Part shown: piece after piece, positions 1 through 6,611 of the stretch
How positions within the stretch are numbered: position 1 is the first letter of the stretch
Layout: each line of letters begins with the position of its first letter
DNA from: Actinomycetota bacterium
GTDB lineage: Bacteria > Actinomycetota > Thermoleophilia > Solirubrobacterales > Solirubrobacteraceae
NCBI GenBank assembly: GCA_005883905.1
Contig: VAYD01000114.1
Location: 1 to 7,239 of the forward strand
Length of the DNA: 7,239 nucleotides
Reading direction: 5' to 3'
Notes under the pieces: model-generated
What the model was told of the DNA's origin: nothing
Database searches by the model: none
Seen by the model: the letters and a program-made list of their open reading frames with translations, nothing else
Position numbers and translations under genes: made by a program

Positions 1-1
1 C

Positions 2-2602
2 GATCCACCGCCGCCCGTCGACGACGTCGCCGCCGAGATCCGCGAGGCCTTCGCGCTGACCGACGGGCGCAACGGCGCGCCGGCCGCCGTCCGGGCGGCG
101 ACGTCGCGCGCGGGCGGCTCACTCGTGGAGACGAACACGGCCGACCTTCCGTTCCTCGTGGACTCGGTCCAGCAGGTGCTCGCCGCCCGGGGCCTGCAGG
201 TCGTGCGCGACACGCATCCGATCATCGGCGTCGAGCGCGACGCAAAGGGGCACATCGTGCGCGTCGGCGACCCGCGCGAGCTGCCGAGCGAGTCGGTCAT
301 GCACTTCGAGATCGATCGCCGGCTGGAGGCCGACCAGCTCGCCGAGCTCGAGGACGACGTGCGCGAGGCGCTCGCGTACGTGCAGCGCGTCGTCGGCGAC
401 TTCAAGGAGATGACCGCGCGCGTCGAGCGCTTCGCCGAGAAGGTCGACGACGCCGACGAGGCGGCGTTCCTGCGCTGGCTGCTCGACGGCAACTTCGTGC
501 TGCTGGGCGTCGTCGGCGGCGGGCCGAACCTCGGCTTGGCGCGCGGCGACGTTCCCGAGGGCACCGGGCTGCAGGTCGGCAAGACCGCTGAGCTGTCGCC
601 CGTGCACCGGCGCGCGCGGATGGATGCAGTGACGCTTGGCGGCATCGGGCGCGTGATCGGGCTGTTCACCAGCCAGGCCTACGCGCAGCCGGCGAGCTCG
701 ACGCCGCTGCTGCACGTCAAGCTCGAGCAGATCCTGTCGCGGCTGGACTTCATCGAGGGCTCGCACGACTACAAGGCCGCGATCACGCTGTTCGATTCGT
801 TCCCCAAGGACGAGCTGTTCGCCGCCGACGCCGAGGAGCTCCAGGGCGCGGTGTCCGCGCTGCTGAACCTGCGCGCCGACGAGTCGCGGCTGCTCACGCG
901 CCTGGGCGAGGACGGCAGGACCGTGTCGCTGATCGCAGCGATCCCGCGCGCCCGGTTCAGCGCCGAGGTCCGCGATCGCGTGCGCGATCTGGTCGCGGCT
1001 CGCTACGGCGCCGACGGCGTCGACGTGCACGAGGTTCTCGGCGAGGGCGATCGCATGCAGGTCCACCTGCTCGCATACGCGGCCGACGGCCTGAAGGAGG
1101 TCTCGACGGGCGACCTGCAGGCCGAGGTGCGCGAGCTGGCCCGGACGTGGGACGACCGGCTGCGCGAGGAGCTCGTCGGGCGGATCGGTCATGAGCCTGG
1201 GCGGATGCTCGCCGCGCGCTGGGCGCGGCGCCTGCCCGAGCAGTACAAGGCGTCGCTGTCGCCGGCCGACGGCGCCGAGGATGTCGAATGCCTGGAGAAG
1301 CTCGCCACCGGCGCGTCCGACCTGGTGGTCGGGCTTGCCAACGACGGCGGGGACCGCACGCGGGTGTCGCTGTACAAGCGCGGGCCGAAGGTCGAGCTCG
1401 GCCGCGCGACGCCGCTGCTCGAGCACCTCGGACTCCGCGCGATCGAGGAGTTCCCGACGCGGTTGGAGGGCGAGCCCGAGCTGTGGGTGCAGTCGTTCAG
1501 CGTGCTCGGCCCCGGCGACGCGCCGCTCGACCTGGAGCGTGCGGGCGCCCGGATCGCCGAGACGCTGAGGGCCGTCTGGCACGGCGAGTCCGAGTCGGAT
1601 TCGCTCAACCGGCTGATCGTCCTGACCGACCTCGGGTGGGAGCAGATCGAAATCCTGCGCGCGTACCGCCGCTACCGCCAGCGCATCGGCTCGCGCTACA
1701 CGGAGTCGTTCCAGAACGACGTGATTGCCGTCAACCCGCGGCTCACGGAGAAGCTCATGCGGCTGTTCGAGCTGCGGTTCGACCCGGCGAGCCCAGGGTC
1801 GGTCGACACCTGCACGGCGCTGCGCGAGGAGATCCTCGGGGACCTCGACGCGGTCGAGCTGCTCGACCACGACCGCATCCTGCGCAACCAGCTCGGCCTG
1901 ATCGAGGCAACGGTGCGCACGAACGTCTACGCGCGCGGGCACGACGCGATGGCGTTCAAGCTGCGGTCGGGGGAGGTCCCCGCGATCCCGCAGCCGGCGC
2001 CGATGTTCGAGATCTACGTCTACGCGCCGGACATGGAGGGCATCCACCTGCGCGGCGGGCGGATCGCGCGCGGCGGCATCCGCTGGTCGGACCGCATGGA
2101 CTACCGCACCGAGGTCTTCGGGCTGATGCGCGCGCAGATGACGAAGAACGCGATCATCGTGCCGGCGGGCGCGAAGGGCGGGTTCTTCCTCAAGGAGCGC
2201 CCGAGCGACCCGGCGCAGCTCAAGCGCGAGGTCGAGCGCCAGTACGTGCGCTACATCGAGGCGCTGCTCGACGTCACCGACAACCTGCTCGACGGCGAGG
2301 TGTCGCACCCCGACGACGTGATCGTCCACGACGAGGACGACACCTACCTCGTCGTCGCGGCCGACAAGGGCACCGCGACGTTCTCGGACACGGCGAACGA
2401 GATCGCGGTGCGGCGCAGGTTCTGGCTCGGCGACGCGTTCGCCTCCGGCGGCTCGGCGGGCTACGACCACAAGGCGCTCGGCATCACGGCCAAGGGCGCG
2501 TGGGAGTCGGTGAAGCGCCATTTCCGCGAGCTCGGGATCGATCCCGGGGCCGACGTGATTGCCGGTGTCGGGATCGGCGACATGTCGGGCGACGTGTTCG
2601 GC
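2..2602 (+). pseudogene. gdh: NAD-specific glutamate dehydrogenase (180-kDa class), N-terminal and central part, 5' end outside window, frame broken at 3' end
   Basis: Oxidative deamination of glutamate to 2-oxoglutarate with NAD+, in the cytoplasm. The frame is open from base 2, and the GTG at 125 is internal: family-like sequence continues through it (DLPFLVDSV, residues 48-56 counted from base 2). In order I see an N-terminal ACT-like regulatory part (to about residue 150), a 'FLRWLLDGNFVLLG' block typical of the family, a long middle region, then the catalytic core: GGIRWSDR (Trp695), TEVFGLMRAQMTKNA, the GAKGGF motif with the likely catalytic Lys725, FSDTANEIA, and GDMSGDVFG (859-867). 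These motifs match the bacterial NAD-GDH family (about 1,600 residues; Pseudomonas GdhB, mycobacterial Gdh), so roughly 120-140 residues lie upstream. After 2602 this frame stays open to 3943, adding 446 Arg/Ala-rich residues unlike any GDH. The matching sequence moves to the next frame. Family identity is very sure; whether the cell makes an active enzyme is not. Confidence 0.93.
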
Positions 2603-2603
2603 C
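2600..2603 (+). other. Frameshift junction: inferred 41-bp deletion in gdh
   Basis: Frame 2 reads Gly-Asp-Val-Phe-Gly through 2602. Frame 3 reads Ala-Tyr-Asp-His-Arg-His from 2601, so the two share GC at 2601-2602. In the family I know, VFG is followed by about 13 residues (of the type NGMLLSxHIRLxA) before A[FY]DHRH. Those residues are absent in every frame here. Thirteen codons plus two bases is 41 bp, and removing 41 bp produces exactly the observed frame change. An intact gene of this composition would probably carry CGGC at both edges (TTCGGC... and ...GCGGCC), so deletion between short repeats, or collapse of a GC-rich stretch during assembly, would both fit. The repeat is inferred, because the lost bases cannot be seen. 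Confidence 0.85.
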
Positions 2604-4409
2604 TACGACCACCGCCACGTCTTCATCGACCCCGACCCGGATCCGGCGCGGTCATGGGAGGAGCGCAAGCGGCTGTTCGAGCTGGCTGCCTCGTCGTGGG
2701 ACGACTACGACAAGGCGCTGCTGTCGGAGGGCGGCGGTGTGTACTCGCGGGCGGCCAAGCGCATCGAGCTGTCGGCGCAGGCGCGGTCGGTGCTGGGCAT
2801 CGAGCACGACGACGTGCTCTCGCCGGCCGAGGTGATCCAGGCGGTCCTGCGCGCGCCGGTCGACCTGCTCTGGAACGGTGGCATCGGGACGGTCGTGAAG
2901 GCCTCGGCGGAGAGCGATGCGGATGCGCTGGACCGCTCGTCGGACGCGATCCGGGTGGATGCCGACCAGCTGCGTTGCCGCGTGATCGGCGAGGGCGGCA
3001 ACCTCGGCCTGACGCAGCGCGCGCGGATCGAGTTCGCGCAGCGCGGCGGCCACGTCAACGCCGACTTCATCGACAACTCCGCCGGCGTCGACTGCTCCGA
3101 CCACGAGGTCAACCTGAAGATCCTGCTCGACGTTGCGGTCCGCGCGGGCGACCTGACGCACGAGGATCGCGACGGGCTGCTGCGCGACGTGACCGACGAC
3201 GTCGTGCGCCACGTGCTCGAGGACTCCTACCTGCAGGCGCAGATCATCGCCCAGGAGGTCCAGGACTCCGCGGCGCGCGTCTACGCCTACGAGGACCTGA
3301 TGGCGCAGCTCGAGGAGGAGGGGTTCCTGAACCGCGCCGTCGAGAAGCTGCCGCCGAGCGACGTGATGGCCGAGCGCCGGCGCGCGGGGGAGGGGATCTC
3401 GCGCCCGGAGCTGGCGGTGCTGCTGGCGGAGGCGAAGCGCTCGCTGACGGACGCGCTGCTGGACGGGACGCTCGTCGACGACTCGTTCTTCGAGGCCGAC
3501 CTGCGTGGGTACTTCCCACCGGCGGTCGTGGACCATTTCGGCCACCTGCTGGCGCAGCATCCGCTGCGGCGCGAGCTGGTCGCGACGATCGTCTCCAACG
3601 ACGTCGTGAACTCGATGGGCTCCACGTTCGTGTCGCAGCTGCAGAACGAGCTCGGCGCGCCGCCCGAGGAGGTAGTGCGCGCGTACCGGATGGCCTGCGA
3701 GGTCACCCGCGCGCGCGACCGATGGGAGCGCGTGGACCAATTCGGGCGGCGGCTCGACCCGGAGGCCGGCTGGGAGCTCGTGCGCGGGGTCGACACGCTC
3801 GTGGCCGACACGGCGCGCTGGTTCCTGTCGCTGGCCAAGGGCGCGGACATGCGCTCCACGATCGACCTGCATCGTGCGGGCTTCGAGCGGCTCGAGCAGG
3901 CGATGTCGGAGATGCGCGACGAGGAGTGGCGCACCGAGCATGAGGCGTACGCGTCCGAGCTCGAGGGTCGCGGCGTCCCGCGCGAGCTCGCCCGGACGCA
4001 CGCCTTCCAGCGGGCGATGATCCACGCCCCGGACGCGGTCGCTGTCTCGGTCGAGACCGGCCGCGACGTGCTCGAGGCGGCGCGGGCGCTATTCGAGGTC
4101 GGCGAGGGGCTGCGGCTCGAGTGGCTCGAGCGCGAGATCGAGCGCCTGCCGTCCGCGACGCGCCTGCAGCGATGGGCCGAGCAGGCGGTGCTCGACGACG
4201 TCCTGGAGGCCCGGCGCGTGCTCGCGCTGCAGGCGCTGCAGGAACACCCGGACGCATCCGCGGAGGACGCGGTCGCTGCGTTCCTCGAGTCCCGCGCGGA
4301 CCCGCGCCGCCGCCTGGCCACCTTCACGCGCGCGCTCGCCTTGGAGGGCTCGACCGACCTCGCCGGCCTCAGCCTGGCGGTTCGCCACCTGCGCGAGCTC
4401 GCACGCTAG
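2601..4409 (+). pseudogene. gdh: NAD-specific glutamate dehydrogenase, C-terminal part (continuation after the frameshift)
   Basis: This resumes the dehydrogenase one frame over, starting at Ala-Tyr-Asp-His-Arg-His. Numbered from 2601, family signatures follow in order: DPDPDP (10-15), SSWDDYDKALLSEGGGVY (31-48), WNGGIGTVVKA (91-101), EGGNLGLTQ (131-139) and FIDNSAGVDCSDHE (156-169), which complete the nucleotide-binding half of the catalytic core. A mostly helical C-terminal domain follows, with ISRPELAVLLA, FPP and SNDVVNSMGSTFV blocks, ending at TAG 4407-4409. There is no credible start of its own: the TTG at 2559 lies inside the upstream coding region, without a ribosome site. So I read it as the same gene split by a lesion, not a second gene. 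Together the parts give about 1,469 residues. Codon use matches the upstream part, and the downstream half shows no other decay, so the lesion is recent or an assembly error. Confidence 0.93.
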
Positions 4410-4431
4410 AGAGGGGACAGTCCCCTTTCCA

Positions 4432-4474
4432 GCGGCGTGCAATTGAGGGGTCTGTCCCCTTTTTTGCACGCTGC
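4432..4474 (+). terminator. Probable rho-independent terminator of gdh
   Basis: The core hairpin GGGGTCTGTCCCC (4447-4459) is followed by six T (4460-4465), as expected for an intrinsic terminator 38 bases after the gdh stop. An outer pair of arms, 4432-4442 and 4464-4474, also matches over 11 bases with one G-T wobble, enclosing the core. The outer stem and the T-run overlap by two bases, so the compact hairpin plus T6 is the likelier terminating form. Confidence 0.6.
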
Positions 4475-4502
4475 AACTGGGGGGACTGGCCCCGGAGTTG
4501 CG

Positions 4503-4514
4503 TAGGCTCGGGCC
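4503..4514 (+). promoter_or_regulatory. -10 box of a leaderless promoter for the DJ-1/PfpI gene
   Basis: TAGGCT at 4503-4508 fits the TAnnnT -10 pattern, and the ATG begins six bases later at 4515. With the usual 6-7 base gap, transcription would start at the A of the ATG. No Shine-Dalgarno sequence is visible before the ATG, which supports leaderless translation. The crotonase gene has nearly the same string (TAGGGTCGGGGCC-ATG). I see no convincing -35 box; the expected place falls in the G-rich core of repeat unit 3. Confidence 0.55.
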
Positions 4515-5252
4515 ATGCGCGTCTGGATGCCGGTGCCCGACCGGGATTTCGACACGACCGAGGTCGCGGTGCCGTGGCGCACGTTGCGGGAGGCCGGGCA
4601 CGAGGTCGTGTTCGCGACCGAGCGCGGCGACGTCGCGCCGGCGTGCGATCCGAAGCTGATCGACGGCGTGATCTTCGGGAGGCTCGGGGCCAAGCCGCCC
4701 GCGATCGAGGCGTATCGGGAGCTCGAGCGCTCGCCCGAATTCAACGCGCCCGTGGCATGGGGCCGGATCGAGGCGGAACGATTCGACGGGCTCGTGCTCG
4801 CCGGTGGGCATGCGCCCGGGATGAAGCAGTACCTCGGCAGCGACGAGCTGCAGGCGAAGGTCCGGGAGTTCTGGGCGCTGGAGCGGCCCGTCGGCGCGAT
4901 CTGCCACGGCGTGCTGGTGCTCGCGCGCGCCGGCGTTCTCGGGAGCAGCCGCACCACGTGCCTGCCCAAGCCGATGGAGCGCGGCGCCTACCTGCTCACC
5001 TCGTGGAGGCTCGGGCGCTACTACCGCACCTATCCGGCCTACGTCGAGGACGAGGTCATCGCAGCGCTCGACGACAAGCACCAGTTCGACCGCGGCGGAC
5101 TCGCAACGCAGCCGTTCGTCGTCGAGGACGGCCGCTACGTCTCGGCGCGCTGGCCCGGCGACGCGGGCCTGTTCGCGCAGCGCTTCGAAGCGCTGCTCAG
5201 TGCCGGTCCTCGGCCGCGGCCGGCGGCCGCGACTCCTCGGCAAGCGACATGA
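4515..5252 (+). CDS. DJ-1/PfpI-family protein (class I glutamine amidotransferase-like fold)
   Basis: A 245-residue cytoplasmic protein with no signal peptide. The DJ-1/PfpI fold is shown by the acid residue in TTEVAVPW (Glu16, with Pro20), the LREAGHEVVFATERG strand-turn (24-38), LVLAGGHAPGM (93-103), and the nucleophile elbow GAICHG (127-132), where Cys130 and His131 are the expected active residues. Relatives include intracellular cysteine proteases, chaperones, glyoxalase III-like enzymes and deglycases; the sequence does not say which activity this one has. The C-terminal block LGRYYRTYPAYVEDEV (166-181) seems typical of a subfamily rather than of DJ-1 itself. The core ends near FEALL (224-228). 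The last 17 residues (SAGPRPRP...) are low-complexity and lie opposite the 3' end of the convergent minus gene. The ATG is chosen for its -10 box and because the first beta strand starts at once. Confidence 0.85.
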   Translation: MRVWMPVPDRDFDTTEVAVPWRTLREAGHEVVFATERGDVAPACDPKLIDGVIFGRLGAKPPAIEAYRELERSPEFNAPVAWGRIEAERFDGLVLAGGHAPGMKQYLGSDELQAKVREFWALERPVGAICHGVLVLARAGVLGSSRTTCLPKPMERGAYLLTSWRLGRYYRTYPAYVEDEVIAALDDKHQFDRGGLATQPFVVEDGRYVSARWPGDAGLFAQRFEALLSAGPRPRPAAATPRQAT

Positions 5253-5751
5253 TCGCCAGCGCGCCGCGCGAGGCCTCCTCCAGCACCTCCGCGGCCTCCT
5301 CGGCCGAGCGCGCGTAGAGCTCCACGAGAAGGTGGACGACGATGCGGCTGTCGTCCTCGTGCTTGTGGTAGCGCACGTGGGTGAAGAACTCGCGCGTGCC
5401 GTGGTCGCCGAACGCCGCGTAGCTGAGCGCGTCGCCCGCCTCGGGACCCGAGCAGGTCTCGACCTCGTCGGCGTCGACCGTGACCGCACAGGACGCGACC
5501 CACGGCGTGCCCGCGATCATCCGCTCCCAGCGATCCTCGACGGGCTCGACCCGGCCCTCGGCGAACTGCAGGTGCGGCTGGTCGTGCATGCAGTCCAGGC
5601 ACTGCACGACGGCCTCCTGGACCTGATCGACGACCTCGGCGCGCTCGCCCGTCTCCGGATCCACCTTGTGGATGCCCTCGTAGTGCACCTGGATCTCGAG
5701 ATCGGTGGACCAGCAGCGGTAGCAGCGCAGCCACGGCTTGGCGTCGTCCAT
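5197..5751 (-). CDS. Hypothetical protein with two CxxC pairs (putative zinc ribbon)
   Basis: A 184-residue soluble protein whose family I do not recognise. Two cysteine pairs, C10-x2-C13 (LRCYRCW) and C51-x2-C54 (VQCLDCMHD), are spaced like the two knuckles of a zinc ribbon, with a predicted beta-rich stretch between them (LEIQVHYEGI...). His23, His28 and His56 lie nearby. The second half has a beta strand and amphipathic helix order: FFTHVRYHKHEDDSRIVVHLLVELYA (about 120-145), then a helix rich in Ala/Glu (SAEEAAEVLEEASRGALAIMSL). This could be a small ligand-binding or oligomerising domain. The tail after SLAEE is Pro/Ala-rich and overlaps the end of the DJ-1 gene. The ATG at 5751 is chosen because TAGAAT lies six bases before it. 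A role in metal binding or nucleic-acid binding is only a guess. Confidence 0.75.
   Translation of the reverse strand: MDDAKPWLRCYRCWSTDLEIQVHYEGIHKVDPETGERAEVVDQVQEAVVQCLDCMHDQPHLQFAEGRVEPVEDRWERMIAGTPWVASCAVTVDADEVETCSGPEAGDALSYAAFGDHGTREFFTHVRYHKHEDDSRIVVHLLVELYARSAEEAAEVLEEASRGALAIMSLAEESRPPAAAEDRH
5215..5231. repeat. GC-only inverted repeat at the convergent gene ends
   Basis: CGCGGCC at 5215-5221 (bottom-strand partner GGCCGCG at 5225-5231) forms a seven-pair, all-GC stem with a three-base loop (GGC). It lies within the 56-bp region where the two convergent genes overlap, so both transcripts would carry it. There is no T-run on either strand, so it is not a standard terminator. It may slow polymerase or protect 3' ends, or it may simply reflect Ala/Arg/Pro-rich coding. 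Confidence 0.35.
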
Positions 5752-5774
5752 GACTTCATTCTAGGGTCGGGGCC
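5738..5774 (+). promoter_or_regulatory. Leaderless promoter for the crotonase gene
   Basis: TTGGCG (5738-5743) and TAGGGT (5762-5767), separated by 18 bases, form a plausible -35/-10 pair. The ATG follows seven bases after the -10 box. The -35 lies inside the 5' coding end of the divergent minus gene, and the -10 shares TA (5762-5763) with that gene's -10 box. No Shine-Dalgarno sequence is obvious. Confidence 0.55.
5752..5763 (-). promoter_or_regulatory. -10 box of a leaderless promoter for the two-CxxC gene
   Basis: On the minus strand TAGAAT (top-strand 5758-5763) is followed by six bases and then the ATG at 5751. It is close to the TATAAT consensus and has leaderless spacing. There is only a weak purine stretch (GAAG) and no real Shine-Dalgarno sequence. 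The -35 would fall inside the first codons of the divergent crotonase gene, where I see no clear consensus. Confidence 0.55.
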
Positions 5775-6611
5775 ATGTCCACCTGCGTCCTGCTGGAGAC
5801 CGATGGCGCCGTCTCGACGCTGACTCTCAACAGACCGCAGCGCCTGAACACGATCACGCCGCAGCTGATCGCGGACCTGCGCTCTGCGCTCACCGCGGCC
5901 CAGGAGGACGACGCCGTGCGCGTGATCCGCCTGAAGGGAGCCGGCCGGGCCTTCTGCGCCGGCTACGACATCGACTGGGGCGCCGAATCGATGCGGGAGG
6001 CCGAGGGCGACGAGCCCTGGGACCCGATGGCCGACCTGGCGATGATGTCGCGCTTCGTCGACGCGTACATGTCGCTGTGGCGCTCGCCCAAGCCCGTGAT
6101 CGCCCAGGTCCACGGTTTCTGCGTCGGCGGCGGCACCGACTTCGCCCTGTGCAGCGACCTGATCGTCTGCTCCGAGGACTGCCGCATCGGCTACCCGCCG
6201 GCGCGCGTGTGGGGGTCGCCGACGACGGCGATGTGGACCTACCGACTCGGTCTCGAGCGCTCCAAGCGCCTGCTCCTCACCGGCGACCCGCTCGACGGGC
6301 GCCGCGCGGTCGACTGGGGCCTGGCGAGCGAATGCCACCCCGAGGCCGAGCTCGACGACAAGGCGATGGCGCTCTGCCGTCGAATCGCACTGCTGCCCGC
6401 CAACCAACTGCACATGATGAAGGTGCTCGTCAACCAGACGATCGAGCAGATGGGCCTGCACACCACTCAGCTGATCGGGACGCTGCTCGACGGCGCGGCC
6501 CGCCACACGCCGGAGGGCACGGCGTTCTCGAAGGCGGCGCTCGACGACGTCCGCGCCGCCGTGCGCGACCGCGACGCCCCGTTCGGCGACTACGGACAGG
6601 AGCCGCGCTGA
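5775..6611 (+). CDS. Crotonase-superfamily protein (enoyl-CoA hydratase/isomerase family), atypical active site
   Basis: A 278-residue cytoplasmic protein of usual family length, expected to bind an acyl-CoA thioester. The fold is shown by LNRPQRLNTIT (18-28), the first oxyanion-hole segment GRAFCAGYDI (57-66), and the second, HGFCVGGGTDFAL (113-125). The two catalytic glutamates of classical hydratase (Glu144 and Glu164 in the rat mitochondrial enzyme) align by eye with Asp122 and Pro142 (IGYPPARVWG, 138-147). Ordinary hydration of 2-enoyl-CoA is therefore doubtful; isomerase, hydrolase or another crotonase reaction is possible. The GYPP-x-RVWG pattern occurs in some actinobacterial EchA-type proteins, as I recall. 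A C-terminal helical part follows (LPANQLHMMKVLVNQ, 207-221). The ATG is supported by the -10 box seven bases before it. The stop overlaps the start region of the MobA-like gene, suggesting a two-gene operon. Confidence 0.88.
   Translation: MSTCVLLETDGAVSTLTLNRPQRLNTITPQLIADLRSALTAAQEDDAVRVIRLKGAGRAFCAGYDIDWGAESMREAEGDEPWDPMADLAMMSRFVDAYMSLWRSPKPVIAQVHGFCVGGGTDFALCSDLIVCSEDCRIGYPPARVWGSPTTAMWTYRLGLERSKRLLLTGDPLDGRRAVDWGLASECHPEAELDDKAMALCRRIALLPANQLHMMKVLVNQTIEQMGLHTTQLIGTLLDGAARHTPEGTAFSKAALDDVRAAVRDRDAPFGDYGQEPR
6598..6610 (+). promoter_or_regulatory. Shine-Dalgarno and CTG start of the mobA-like gene
   Basis: AGGAG (6598-6602) lies five bases before an in-frame CTG (6608-6610), which overlaps the crotonase TGA (6609-6611) as CTGA. 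This copies the familiar ATGA coupling arrangement. The other in-frame candidate, GTG at 6629, would be 26 bases from the AGGAG and would cut off most of the first beta strand (GVVLAGG). Confidence 0.5.

Larger units (their letters stand above)
4413..4514. repeat. Three palindromic units phased at exactly 34 bp
   Basis: Cores of the form GGGG-N5-CCCC lie at 4413-4425 (GGGGACAGTCCCC, perfect apart from the central base), 4447-4459 (GGGGTCTGTCCCC) and 4481-4493 (GGGGACTGGCCCC). Their starts are 34 bases apart both times. Units 1 and 2 agree at 23 of 34 positions by hand alignment, including CCCCTTT after the core and TGCAA-Y-TG before the next core. In unit 3 only the core is alike; its remainder is promoter sequence ending at 4514, directly before the ATG. 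GGGGACAGTCCCC-like palindromes resemble the short REP-like intergenic repeats seen in several bacterial lineages. That kinship is from memory and untested. The array fills almost all of the 105-bp intergenic region. Confidence 0.8.

Noticed and set aside
119..2521. 800-residue open frame on the minus strand opposite gdh
   Set aside because: It is in exact codon register with the sense gene, so it stays open simply because the sense gene avoids TTA, CTA and TCA codons. Its composition is Arg/Ala/Leu/Val-rich without motifs, and the sense strand is plainly GDH. The same applies to the minus frames at 2652-4025, 4089-5489, 5517-6506 and 6590-7090.
2590..2610. Programmed ribosomal frameshift in gdh
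   Set aside because: There is no slippery run or stop codon at the site, and conserved residues are missing from all frames, which recoding would not explain.
2603..3943. 446-codon extension of the first gdh frame past the junction as a genuine C-terminal domain
   Set aside because: Its composition is Arg/Ala/Gly-rich and motif-free, while the neighbouring frame carries the conserved GDH sequence throughout.
2559..4409. A separate gene starting at TTG 2559
   Set aside because: The first 14 codons are out of frame with the conserved GDH motif encoded there, and there is no ribosome-binding site. The real sequence match starts at 2601.
4413..4493. CRISPR array
   Set aside because: The units are short, imperfect palindromes directly tied to their flanks, with no constant repeat plus unique spacer of CRISPR length and no cas gene.
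4413..4493. Insertion-sequence remnant with terminal repeats and target duplication
   Set aside because: No transposase fragment and no flanking duplication is visible; at most a small non-coding repeat family.
4121..5317. 398-residue plus-strand frame across the end of gdh, the repeat array and the DJ-1 gene
   Set aside because: It crosses an intergenic region with a terminator and is Arg/Ala/Gly-rich without motifs; the real genes lie in another frame.
6077..6607. Upstream extension of the MobA frame inside the crotonase gene
   Set aside because: The residues are Arg/Ala/Pro-rich shadow coding, and the nucleotidyltransferase fold starts with GVVLAGG just after 6620.
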